In this document: one piece after another, positions 26,801-34,497 of the stretch
Position numbering within the stretch: position 1 is the first letter of the stretch
How the letters are laid out: every line of letters begins with the position of its first letter
NCBI GenBank assembly: GCA_964485095.1
Contig: CAZAIB010000001.1
Coordinates: 1-64,000 of the forward strand
Direction of reading: 5' to 3'
Length of the DNA stretch: 64,000 bases
Source: CAYNWT01 sp964485095
GTDB taxonomy: Bacteria > Planctomycetota > Planctomycetia > Planctomycetales > Planctomycetaceae
The notes under the pieces: model-generated
What the model saw: only the letters and a program-made list of their open reading frames with translations
The model's database searches: none
Told to the model about the DNA's origin: nothing
Made by a program: the position numbers and the translations under genes

Positions 26801-26983
26801 CTCTTCGCGAAATGCCGCAAGTCCGACATACGGATTCGGTCCGAGCTCTGGATTTGTTCGCTGTTCGTCTTCTCGCCGCTCGACAGCGGATTGGTAAATG
26901 ACGACGCGCACGTTGTTGTTGTTGCCAGTGACAATTGCATTTCCGTTGGCATCCCGACCGACGTCAACGCCACGATTGGTCAT
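23843..26983 (-). CDS. STAND NTPase - FGE-like receptor with N-terminal motif shared with CHAT protein
   Basis: This 1046-aa protein begins with a short Gly/Asn-rich segment (NRG-x-x-VGRD at 3-10, then IVTGNNNNV) that mirrors the CHAT C-terminus. An nSTAND1-type NTPase follows (FFGRDDQI near 67, Walker A GSSGSGKS at 101-108, Walker B VILVDQFEE at 196-204, LTLRSDFLG near 245). Next come a transmembrane helix (about 531-552), a HEAT-like region with VHSAAEWTL, and a C-terminal FGE/SUMF1-like domain (about 810-1040: YRLPTEAEWEYACRAG, FNMHGNAAEWCD, VVRGGGYFD, GFRVVR). I chose ATG 26983 because GAAGGA lies 7 bases upstream and the motif starts there. It runs convergently toward the CHAT-hydrolase pair. 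Likely role: ligand-sensing by FGE and HEAT regions, NTP-driven clustering, then recruitment of the CHAT protease. Confidence 0.87.
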   Translation of the reverse strand: MTNRGVDVGRDANGNAIVTGNNNNVRVVIYQSAVERREDEQRTNPELGPNPYVGLAAFREEDANRFFGRDDQIARLWTELERLYQRSEEPGGPARLLSVLGSSGSGKSSLVRAGLIPELARKPLLGQESPIVAVLTPGPRPLEALARVLARIATGDAAPTKKVREFCGELAIKNSQGEHDGLRRISDDISDSQPLVILVDQFEELFTLRETRDHKAAGKWNEQDTFVECLLHAAADHGSRLSVVLTLRSDFLGETQAHEKLNHLVCQQAVVIPAMSRSELYSAIAKPAQSAGKVLDSAFVSLLVNDAQEREGALPLLQFALTRVWDGLARGKDPVKTYGEVGGLGGALAGQAEQVYEALCAKGQRIARRVFLGLVQLGDGTRHTRRRIALDDLVGVGDQPAEVSDVIRHFSSQNARLITLSSDEVGRETAEITHEALFERWGLLSRWLDESRDDLRFSRRFEQAAKTWDEQGRPAGSLWSQSPNIDSLRAFKVNASDDLSLLQQAFFDASTLAHRARLENSRRRQRTLRRLLAVSSGATLIALVMAFSAFKAIEMAAQERTKAERGQIDALIDSVLFAPSVEAGDRLDQFEELVLDEELHEYAVTTIEATIDKPILYGVEWSHYSEDNWAEYDEITDDKANLVALLLKLGEAELVLKKLAHSPTPDTRSHAIDRFRQIGLAAAQVAALLDHVQEVSARRAVVVSLGVYPAREYSDAVLLSCVDRLLKLFRDDPDAGVHSAAEWTLNTLVRQEDARLVALATQLEETTEELSRLGARESYGWFVTPGRQTMAVISPPQGGVVTVGALASERGAHHKERRVADIRSTYAIATKEVTSREFMTFIRASDPKHREEQDGLYLSGYSPSWADEATQLGWPDELPAKVNWHMAAAYCNWLTEEELSSSDQYYGTDTERKFGPGMKSGDLSSAGYRLPTEAEWEYACRAGTRTRYSFGESELLLPKYACTAKAMTSRGTEFRPNDGGLFNMHGNAAEWCDTLALGTGPNRVVRGGGYFDHPHFLRSGCVQSPSLESAVGFRVVRTMPSTNSED

Positions 26984-27987
26984 TGTTGCGTCCTTCGTTT
27001 TGATTTCCGGGCAGCCGAGGCGGCGCACAGCTTGGATCTCCGGGTTTCGTGTTGCTTATTAGGCCCGATTTGACGCCAAGCTGCAATGACATCGAGCGTT
27101 CATTTCTTTGCTGATCGGGCGGACTCCGTGGAACGGTTAGAATCGAGGTGGCAATCTCGTTGCTATAGGATGCACCTGCGGTCGTCCGCGGACGTAGGAA
27201 TCAACGGCTTCCCCTGTCGATTGTGATCCGATCGCACCGTATCTTGCGTGCTCCAGCCAAGTAGGCGTCTTTTCGGTGACTTCTTCTTAGGCATCACTGA
27301 CTAAGTCGGGGTCTGTTGAAGGTGTCGCATCCTCGACCGATTCTCTTGCGACATCTTCATCCTCCATTGAGTACTGCTGGGGTTCTCCGAGATGTCTGGT
27401 GTGGGTTCACTTCCGGGGCGATCGAAGAAGCCAAGGCTTATTGTCGGGCTCACGCTTGGCTTGGTTGCGTCGCGTATTCTTCCGATCGGGGACTAGTTGT
27501 GAAGGGCCCGGCATCGCTATCTGGCTGCCAACCGCCGCTGCCATGCCAAACTCGGCAGATGCCCTAGCTAGCTAGGATTCATAAGTGCGGACCTGCGCGC
27601 GGTTCAATAGATGTTCTGGCACTCAAATCGTTGTGCAGCAACAGCTTGTCTTGTTATCGACGCTTTGGGAATCTGCGTGTGTGGATTTGACTGGGACTCG
27701 GGCCCTCAGAATCCGGTTCTCAGCCTTCAGATACTCAACATACTTTGCCAGTCACTATCCGTGGCGGAAACAATCATCGAGAGCAGTGGGGGAAAATGCG
27801 TTGCATCTGAGTAGGTTCAGGTTTGAGTACGCTCGAACGTTGTGACACATTCGTTGTACCCCTGATTCCACCGGAAATCTCATATGGGGCGGCTGAGTCA
27901 GTTCGATCCTGGCGAGGTCCTCCTAGAGCCGAATAGCTTCTCTGCATCACCAGTCTGGCGTCGTCGAAACTCCCTGCGCACTTCGGC
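26984..27987. other. intergenic region between STAND gene and element end
   Basis: About 1 kb without a convincing gene. Short open frames (27316-27567 and 27585-27845 plus) show no recognisable residues or ribosome binding sites. It must contain the promoter of the minus-strand STAND gene near 27000-27100. The rest may be decayed element sequence. Confidence 0.45.
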
Positions 27988-28160
27988 GTCAGAGAAGTGT
28001 CAGAGAACTGGTGATAAACGTTGCGAAAAGATGTAAAATCTGGAATGTACGGCGATCCTTCGTTCGCACCCACTCGTTGTAAACCCCTTCTTCTCAACGG
28101 TTTACTGGCCACGCAAGAATTCGTTTTCGAAAACGACTACTGGCCTACGAAACCGGAGGT
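27988..28160. repeat. element right-end repeat (better preserved copy)
   Basis: This aligns with 19046-19218 over 173 bp and leads directly into the tRNA-Arg fragment. It probably represents the inner right terminus of the integrated element, where recombination proteins bind. The copy here is joined to a longer tRNA piece than the one at 19 kb. Confidence 0.72.
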
Positions 28161-28186
28161 TTCAGGTTCGAACCCTGAGGGGTGTA
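28145..28186 (+). other. attR-like 3' fragment of tRNA-Arg(ACG)
   Basis: Reading from the anticodon loop, the pieces fit a tRNA exactly: loop CTACGAA (U33, anticodon ACG, A37), 3' anticodon stem ACCGG, five-base variable loop AGGTT, T-arm TCAGG-TTCGAAC-CCTGA with a perfect 5-bp stem, acceptor 3' strand GGGGTGT and discriminator A. No acceptor 5' strand or D-arm exists upstream, and the preceding bases CTGGC fail to pair fully (C with A at 31-39). The crossover is thus near the anticodon loop. This is the pattern left by an integrase that uses a tRNA gene. The intact tRNA should be left of this window. No CCA is encoded. Confidence 0.8.
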
Positions 28187-28222
28187 CTTTTCTAAAGTGA
28201 GTTCAGCAAAGACTTTAACTTC

Positions 28223-28258
28223 AAAAAGCTCCTCAGCACTCAGCTGTGGAGCTTTTTT
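28223..28258 (+). terminator. terminator downstream of the tRNA fragment
   Basis: AAAAAGCTCC (28223-28232) pairs with GGAGCTTTTT (28248-28257), giving a stem ending in a run of six T. It lies 37 bp after the tRNA fragment and is probably the original terminator of the displaced tRNA gene. This supports the idea that ancestral chromosome resumes here. Confidence 0.8.
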
Positions 28259-28397
28259 CGTTCCCCCCAATAATGCGGGATTCTTGTCGGAACGAGCCCG
28301 TTGCGACTGCACATCAGCGGCCGCTGCCTGTGCAGAACCTACCGATCTTGCTTGTAGACAGGAAACCACGCGGATCTCTCGAAGGCGTTGACACAAG

Positions 28398-28421
28398 AGA
28401 AGCCCGGGTGACCGGGCTTCT
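28398..28421 (-). terminator. terminator of the 28448-29209 gene
   Basis: A perfect 10-bp stem (AGAAGCCCGG with CCGGGCTTCT, 4-base loop) lies 27 bp beyond the stop of the minus-strand gene. T-rich bases occur on both sides, so it may work in both directions and insulate the element from the chromosome. Confidence 0.7.
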
Positions 28422-28447
28422 TTGCGTTAGAGGCATGTGGCTGAGGC

Positions 28448-29209
28448 TTAGAACGTGCCGAGCACTTTGGATTTGCTCACTCCGGCGCTGATCTGGAACT
28501 TGGCTCCACCTTTCACGCCGACCTGGAACCCCGTGTATTTGGCCGGTAAGTCGAAAGCTGCGATCGCCGTCGCGCCCGCCTTGACGGCAGCACTTACCGC
28601 GACGTCAGCGCCAAGGCCACTCATCTTGCTGGGGGCCGTTCGAGAGAACCCAAGTAGCAGGTTCGCTCCACCACCCGCCTGCACTCCGATGCTGACCCCA
28701 CCGCCGCCGATCCACGCTCCATTCACGTTGCCACTCCCCAGGAGTTGACGAAGATCAAGCGCCACGCCCGCTCCGCCACCGGCTCCGACAACTAACGCTC
28801 CGTCGGCAGTCGCGAATACGGTGAACGTTCGAAGGTTGTCCCGCAGAGCCTTCTGCATGACGCTTTTCATCGTCCGGTTCTTGTTCATCATTGAGCGAAC
28901 TCGAGCTGTGACAGCTTTTTTGTCACGGCGCTTAATCTCGTTCGCGAGCGACTTGATATCGGATGACTGCCGCTTGAGCTGAACGACAACTTTTCCAGCT
29001 TCAGCCATTAAGGCCTTCTGCTTCGCCGGGATCAGGCTGGGGAGCTTCTTCAGATTCGGCACCTTGAATTTCGGCACCTTGAACTTTGGCTTTTTGATCT
29101 TCGGAAATTTGATCTGTGCGTCGGCCTGCGGACTGCAGGCGGTGACAACAAACAATGCGGCCAATGCTACAAGGATGAACTTCTTGAACTTGCTTGGTTG
29201 AGTCTTCAT
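28448..29209 (-). CDS. secreted Lys- and Gly-rich protein of unknown function
   Basis: This 253-aa protein has a signal sequence (FKKFILVALAALFVVTAC) in which the Cys near 25 could be a lipobox cysteine; alternatively cleavage follows ADAQ at 32. Next comes a repeated K-(F/I)-K-x-P pattern (about 33-58). A helical region (65-130) and a Gly/Ala-rich C-terminus (140-245) with alternating hydrophobic residues suggest a beta-rich fold. I recognise no family. It is divergent from the LEPR-XLL gene across 471 bp. Confidence 0.65.
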   Translation of the reverse strand: MKTQPSKFKKFILVALAALFVVTACSPQADAQIKFPKIKKPKFKVPKFKVPNLKKLPSLIPAKQKALMAEAGKVVVQLKRQSSDIKSLANEIKRRDKKAVTARVRSMMNKNRTMKSVMQKALRDNLRTFTVFATADGALVVGAGGGAGVALDLRQLLGSGNVNGAWIGGGGVSIGVQAGGGANLLLGFSRTAPSKMSGLGADVAVSAAVKAGATAIAAFDLPAKYTGFQVGVKGGAKFQISAGVSKSKVLGTF

Positions 29210-29680
29210 GGCGTTCTCCAGGAATTGGATGTCCAGAGTTGGAAATGCTTTGCCGGCAAGTGGGTACTGCTAAGCGATGCCTGGAACGAGCATGAAAAAC
29301 CAGCGAGTCTGTGACTTTCCGGCAATTGGGCAAAGTTCAGAAATAGGACGCAGTGAATCGCGTGGGTTCGCAGTAGCAGCGCGACGCCGAACGGGGCTTT
29401 CCGCCCCTGACTTTACTGTTCTGACCGTGCTAGTAGTGCAAAAGCCGTGAACCCACCGACGTAAAGTCGGTGCGGACAGGTGGGTGAGTGCCATGGCGCC
29501 GACGCTCTGCGGCTGGCGTTCCAAACGGCGCCGCCCACATGAACGCGCGGCACTTTCATTTTCTTGCCGGAAAACCTGGAAGCATTGGTCCCACGTCCGC
29601 AGTAACCACTTAGGACCAGCTCTTGAGTTGCCTGGTTTCTGCGACACACCAATCAGACTTCAGAACGACAGGGCCGAAAC
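29210..29680. other. divergent intergenic region
   Basis: These 471 bp hold the promoters of the minus-strand secreted protein and the plus-strand LEPR-XLL gene. Two small hairpins are visible: GGGGC-TTTCC-GCCCC near 29394-29406 and ACCGAC-GTAAA-GTCGGT at 29455-29471. I see no gene. Confidence 0.45.
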
Positions 29681-32600
29681 ATGACGACTTCAACATTGAT
29701 CCAAAAGACGCTCGGGAATCGATCGCGTAAAACGAACCTTCGCCGACGTCGTAAGCAGAAGAATCGAACTCCAGTAACCGCGCCGGAGAGCCTGGAAGTA
29801 CGTCAGTTGCTCACAGCTGCACTGGCTTGGGACGGTGACGTGCTGGAAGTTGAAGGCTCGGCTGACAACGACTTCATCGCTGTCCAACAAGACGCGCTCG
29901 GCGTCAGAGTCTTCAGTGGAGACGCGGTCTACTCCGAGTTTGAGGGTCGGTCGTTTGATACCGCAAGCAGCATCAATGTCGCCGGCAACGGCGGAAACGA
30001 TGTTCTGATTAGCTACCAGACTGAAGTGCCTGTCAGCCTGAATGGTGACGATGGCAACGATTTCCTGTACTCAGATAAGACTATCGATGCCCTCGAAGGC
30101 GGAACAGGGTTCGATTGGGTTCACTCGGACGGTACGCGAGGCATTTCAACCGATGCGTTTGGGGTTCCTGGTTTCGACCTGGACATCACCAATCTGAATT
30201 CCACACCGTCATTTGATGATCTTGGACGGGTCAGTCTTGATGTGGAAATCGCGGGCGACATCGACATTGCGGATCACGCAGTTGAGTTCACCGGGCTGGC
30301 AAGCATTGACGAAGCCGGTGTTGATGTATCTTTGAATGGAACCGTCGCATCGTGGGAGAACGCGTTCGGTATCGAAGGTGTTGAACTGACTGACACATCC
30401 CTGACCGTCAACGCCGGTACCGACGTCAATGAAGGTGATGGCTACAGTGCGGAAATCGCGTCAACGTTGGTTCTCTCCGAGACAGAGATTGGCGTTGTCG
30501 GAACCGTCGATGTTAGCGAAGACCTCACGAACGCCGTGTTCACAGGATCGGTGGCGAGTTTGGACAACGCGTTCGGTATCGAAGGGCTCGATCTGACCGA
30601 CGCGGAACTCACAGCCAGCGGTACTGTTGATTCGTCTGGCAGTCAGAGCCTCAGCTTTGGTGTCATGGCAGGCCTGGACATCGAAGACACGATCGTGGCA
30701 GTTGAGGGTAGCGTCGATGTTGAGGCTGATCGAATCGATGCGGTGCTCACTGGTTCTGTAGACGTCTGGGACGATGCTTTCGGTGTTGAGGGGCTGGATT
30801 TGGCAGACGGTGAACTCACCGTGACCGCGACGTCCGATCGAGAAGAAAATTTCGAGCTAGGTATCGACCTGTCAGCACAGCTGATGATCGATGACGTGGC
30901 GATCGACGTTCTTGGCAGTGTGGACATCACACCGGATCAGATCGACGCATTTTTCGGCGGAACCGTCGAGGAGTGGGATGACGCTTTCGGCATCGACGGA
31001 CTGGATCTGACAAACACTGAGCTTGGTGTTGCGGCGTATTCGAATCGAAGAGACGACGCCGACCTGCGTGTCGATCTCGCCGGTGACCTGGACATTGTTG
31101 GGACAGATGTTCGCGTCGAAGGGTCGCTTGATATCGAACCGGACCTTATTGCCGGTTCGCTGACTGGTGTTATCGGTGGCACATGGACAAGTGCCTTTGG
31201 CGTTGTTCCTCTCGAACTTCAAGACACAACTCTAACCATTGCCGGAACCAGGACGGCGGACGAATCGACGCTGGAGATTGGCGTGGACGCCGGCGTGAGT
31301 GTGCTGGGAGCTGACCTTGGTGTTATCGGGTCCGTTGAGTTCACACCTGATGGCATCACCACAACCCTGACCGGCACGATCGCGGGTGAGTGGTCGGCGG
31401 CAGGAGTCATTGGACTGCAACTGCGAGACACCAGCGTCACACTGTCCGCTGAAACCGGCTACCCGGATCTGGACATCAGCCTGGACACCGATGTCGAGTT
31501 GTTCGGCAACTACATCGATGTGATCGGCGATCTGGAGGTCAGTTCGGACGGAATTGATCTCAGCTTCTCGCCGCCCGAATCGATCGATTTCACCAACCTC
31601 TTCGGTATTGATGGGTTCTCATTGAACGACGCGGGCCTGACGGTCACCGCTGCAACCGACGGCCTGTCTGTCGCCATCGATTCCACGGTGGAACTGGGCG
31701 ACATTGATGTGGCCTTCGAGGGTGCGTTCTCCATCACGCCGAACAGTGTGGAAGCGAGCCTGACTGGTCGAGTTGCCGAGTGGGAAAATGCGTTTGATGT
31801 TCCGGGGCTGAACCTAAACGACGTTGCGCTCACCCTTGGAGCTGAGGCTGGTGTCGGTGGGGCCAGTGTGACGATCGGCCTGGGAGCGGGCATCGAAATC
31901 GGCAGCAGCGAAGTGACCGTCGCCGGCTTCATCGGATACGGAACCACAGGCCTCGAAGCTGGTTTTCGAGGTGAGATTGACGAACTCGAAGGCGACGACC
32001 TGATTGACTTCGCCAACACACTGAACCGCGCCGCAAACCCGGACGCACAAGAGATCGCTGACGGAACCCTGGGCGATCTGGAACTCCGCGACGCATTCAT
32101 CAACTTCGCTCCGAAGGGCGGCAACGAAGTACTCGGGATCGAAGATGGCTTCGGCATCGGCGGTGCGTTCTACAACGGCGACACACTGCTGGGTAGCGGT
32201 GGGTTCGTTGTCGATCTGGCAGGCGGTGTGTTCGAAGCGAACCTCGACATCCCGAAGCTCGATCTTGGGCCACTCGAGATTAGCGATGTCGTGATCGATG
32301 TGCGAATAGCACCAGTTGACTCGCACTACGAGGTCGCTGGCACAGCGACGCTGCTGGGAGCGCGTGTTGAGGTAGACGGTGCGTTCTCGCAGGACAGCTT
32401 CTCACTGACCGGAACTGCCGGCGTTGATATTCAGGGCCTTGCAGCTTCTGTCACATTCCATGTCGACCAAAGCGGTGTCAGCTATGTTGCGACTGCTGGC
32501 GGCGGAGCAATCAATCAGGTGAAGGACAATCTGACCAAAGACATCCGAGCGGTCGCGACGGTCGCACAAAAGGCAATCGATGTGGCTCAGGACGCTGTCG

Positions 32601-33289
32601 ATGTAGCCGAGAGCAAAGTGGACGACCTCGAAGCCGACCTGGAAGAGGCTCGAGCTGACGCGCAGAAAACGATTGACGAGATCAAAGCAAAAATCGACAA
32701 GGCTAGTTCGGTGGTTGCCAGTGCGTTGTCTTCGCGGAACTACTGGAACCATCAGAAGAACGTTCGGTACAGTTCGTGGCGTAGTGCCGTCGCTGCCACG
32801 AACCGAGCAAAGTGGTATCAGAAGGCAAAGTACAAAGCGATCGAAGTAAGCAGGTATGCGAGCTATCGGTACGCATGGGGTCGCTACAACACACAGGTTG
32901 TAGTCCACAACGCCGCGGTTGTTGCACACAAAGCTGTCGTTGCCAGTGCCGATTGGGCGTTGGATAGTGCCGGCGTCGAAGCCAGCCCAAAGGTAATTGC
33001 TCTTAAGGCCTCCATCGCTCTCGCCAACGTCGCTGTTGACGCAGCGGAGATTGGTCTGGATGGTGTCGAGAAAGCGAACGCCGGAGTTCTGGCGGCACTC
33101 GCGAAAGTGGAGAGCCTGAAGGTCAACACGATCACCATCTCCGGAAGTCTGGCCGACTTCAACAAGGCAGCCGTTGGTGTTCGAATCGACTACGAATTCG
33201 CAGGCCGCAGCCAATCACTGGACCTCGAGGTTTCCACGGATGACTTCGTGAAGAACGTAGGTAAGAAGTTGTTGGCAGAGGTTGTGTAA
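29681..33289 (+). CDS. LEPR-XLL surface protein with about eight 69-residue repeats
   Basis: This 1202-aa protein starts with a basic leader and the planctomycete LEPR-XLL-type motif PESLEVRQLLTA (35-46), which marks large exported proteins. A Ca-binding-like GNGGNDVL / GDDGNDFLY segment follows (about 105-130). Then come about eight repeats of 69 residues, each with W-x-(D/N)-A-F-G-(I/V)-x-G-(L/V)-(D/E)-L-(T/A)-(D/N). The repeats start near residues 228, 296, 365, 433 and onward, and look like beta-strand units. Residues about 960-1147 change to a long helical segment (VATVAQKAIDVAQDAVDVAE, then a Tyr/Trp/Arg-rich stretch). It is probably a cell-surface filament or adhesin. It is low in Cys. 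Confidence 0.75.
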   Translation: MTTSTLIQKTLGNRSRKTNLRRRRKQKNRTPVTAPESLEVRQLLTAALAWDGDVLEVEGSADNDFIAVQQDALGVRVFSGDAVYSEFEGRSFDTASSINVAGNGGNDVLISYQTEVPVSLNGDDGNDFLYSDKTIDALEGGTGFDWVHSDGTRGISTDAFGVPGFDLDITNLNSTPSFDDLGRVSLDVEIAGDIDIADHAVEFTGLASIDEAGVDVSLNGTVASWENAFGIEGVELTDTSLTVNAGTDVNEGDGYSAEIASTLVLSETEIGVVGTVDVSEDLTNAVFTGSVASLDNAFGIEGLDLTDAELTASGTVDSSGSQSLSFGVMAGLDIEDTIVAVEGSVDVEADRIDAVLTGSVDVWDDAFGVEGLDLADGELTVTATSDREENFELGIDLSAQLMIDDVAIDVLGSVDITPDQIDAFFGGTVEEWDDAFGIDGLDLTNTELGVAAYSNRRDDADLRVDLAGDLDIVGTDVRVEGSLDIEPDLIAGSLTGVIGGTWTSAFGVVPLELQDTTLTIAGTRTADESTLEIGVDAGVSVLGADLGVIGSVEFTPDGITTTLTGTIAGEWSAAGVIGLQLRDTSVTLSAETGYPDLDISLDTDVELFGNYIDVIGDLEVSSDGIDLSFSPPESIDFTNLFGIDGFSLNDAGLTVTAATDGLSVAIDSTVELGDIDVAFEGAFSITPNSVEASLTGRVAEWENAFDVPGLNLNDVALTLGAEAGVGGASVTIGLGAGIEIGSSEVTVAGFIGYGTTGLEAGFRGEIDELEGDDLIDFANTLNRAANPDAQEIADGTLGDLELRDAFINFAPKGGNEVLGIEDGFGIGGAFYNGDTLLGSGGFVVDLAGGVFEANLDIPKLDLGPLEISDVVIDVRIAPVDSHYEVAGTATLLGARVEVDGAFSQDSFSLTGTAGVDIQGLAASVTFHVDQSGVSYVATAGGGAINQVKDNLTKDIRAVATVAQKAIDVAQDAVDVAESKVDDLEADLEEARADAQKTIDEIKAKIDKASSVVASALSSRNYWNHQKNVRYSSWRSAVAATNRAKWYQKAKYKAIEVSRYASYRYAWGRYNTQVVVHNAAVVAHKAVVASADWALDSAGVEASPKVIALKASIALANVAVDAAEIGLDGVEKANAGVLAALAKVESLKVNTITISGSLADFNKAAVGVRIDYEFAGRSQSLDLEVSTDDFVKNVGKKLLAEVV

Positions 33290-33472
33290 ACGGACGCCAT
33301 CCGTGAGCCGAGGGCCGTAAGGCTCCGGGTAGGCGTGGCGGCTGGTATTCGACAACCAGAAGGGGCTCAAAGCGGGAGACTGCTTTGAGTCCCGCCCGTT
33401 GTTGGCGTTCTGCGTTGCAGGCTGTTGTGAGTAGTGAAGCCAAGTCGAAATGGGACACAAAGTTGCGGAGCA

Positions 33473-33641
33473 ACGACATGCGACAGCCTCGGACTTCAGT
33501 CCGAGGTATTGACCCGGTAGTGAGGCTGAGTCGCGGAGCGACGACAGGCGGCCCCAATCGAAGCACCTGTCGCCGCTCCGCGGCTTGGTTGACCTGTCGT
33601 CCGTGGTCCTCGGGTTGAAACCCGAGGCTATCGCATGTCGT
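33473..33641. mobile_element. MITE-like foldback element
   Basis: Terminal inverted repeats of 20 bp (33473-33492 and 33622-33641, one or two mismatches: ACGACATGCGACAGCCTCGG and its complement) enclose 129 bp. The interior is itself palindromic (CGCGGAGCGACGACAGG against CCTGTCGCCGCTCCGCG). Each end has its own hairpin (CTCGGACTTCAGTCCGAG and CTCGGGTTGAAACCCGAG). No coding sequence is present. It resembles REP/RAYT-type or MITE elements. The rest of 33290-33879 holds the promoter of the sigma-factor gene and nothing else I can name. Confidence 0.7.
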
Positions 33642-33879
33642 CGCATCCGCGACTGCTATAACGGTCTCTTTCGCCGTTATTCGTTTAGTAACGCCAAGCG
33701 TTAAGTCGCTGGCGGACATGCAAGAGTCATTTTCTCGCCTGCCGAGTGTTCGCATCGCGGACTTCTTCGCTCAAAATGGACCTGATTCAGCAATTCGCGG
33801 GATTTCATCGAAATCCAGAAAACCGTGAAGCCAATCTTCGGCGCCTGCAGTAAAACAAAGTGGGGGCTGACAAAGCTGG

Positions 33880-34497
33880 ATGGCGGACGAAAGCGAGATC
33901 GATCAGGTGAGGAGCGCGAGCGAAAGCGGGGCAGAGGCGTTCTGCGCGTTGCTGGAACAGCATCGAGAACGCCTGAAGCGTCTGGTTGATCTTCGTCTCG
34001 ACAATCGCGTGCGCGGTCGCGTCGATGCGTCGGACGTAATACAGGAAACCACCATCGAAGCGTACGAACGCGCGGGCGAATACCTGGCTGACCCGGCCGT
34101 TCCGGTGTTTGTTTGGCTACGGTTTCTGGCGATGCAAAAGGTTCAAACCTTCCACCGCAGACACCTCGGAACTCAGGCGCGTGATGCCGGCCGTGAGATC
34201 TCGCTGGATCGCAACCCGGTCCCCGCTGCGACTTCTGCGGCCCTCGCCGCGCGGCTGGTCGGACAGCTCACGAGTGCCAGTCATGCGGCAATTCGTGACG
34301 AGATGAAGTTGCGGTTGGAGCAAGCTCTTAATCAAATGGATGAAAAAGATCGAGACGTACTGGCACTCAGGCATTTCGAGCAACTGTCGCTGAAGGAAAC
34401 GGCGGTAGTGCTGGGGCTGTCGGACAAGGCCGCCGGATCTCGTTACTTAAGGGCGCTGTCTAAACTGCGTAAGGCGATGAATCTCGTCGACGAGTGA
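33880..34497 (+). CDS. ECF-type RNA polymerase sigma factor
   Basis: This 205-aa sigma factor has region 2 (FCALLEQHRERLKRLVDLRL, then VDASDVIQETTIEAYERA, FVWLRFLAMQKVQTFHRR) and region 4 (MDEKDRDVLALRHFEQLSLK, then ETAVVLGLSDKAAGSRYLRALSKL). It is of the planctomycete kind that pairs with Ser/Thr kinases. The stop overlaps the kinase start (GTGA), so the two are translationally coupled. The kinase probably controls the sigma factor's activity, as proposed for such pairs. Confidence 0.87.
   Translation: MADESEIDQVRSASESGAEAFCALLEQHRERLKRLVDLRLDNRVRGRVDASDVIQETTIEAYERAGEYLADPAVPVFVWLRFLAMQKVQTFHRRHLGTQARDAGREISLDRNPVPAATSAALAARLVGQLTSASHAAIRDEMKLRLEQALNQMDEKDRDVLALRHFEQLSLKETAVVLGLSDKAAGSRYLRALSKLRKAMNLVDE

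Noticed and set aside
7615..26983. Diversity-generating retroelement, because FGE/C-type-lectin folds are typical variable proteins
   Set aside because: No reverse transcriptase and no template-like repeat of the FGE region is found in the window.
27316..27845. Two small plus-strand genes near the element end
   Set aside because: Cys- and Ser-rich translations without motifs or ribosome binding sites; typical of random open frames.
28101..28186. Complete tRNA gene
   Set aside because: The 3' half is perfect, but the 5' side has no acceptor strand complementary to GGGGTGT and no D-arm, so only a fragment exists.
32402..33214. 270-codon open frame on the minus strand
   Set aside because: It lies antisense within the LEPR-XLL gene and shows no domain pattern.
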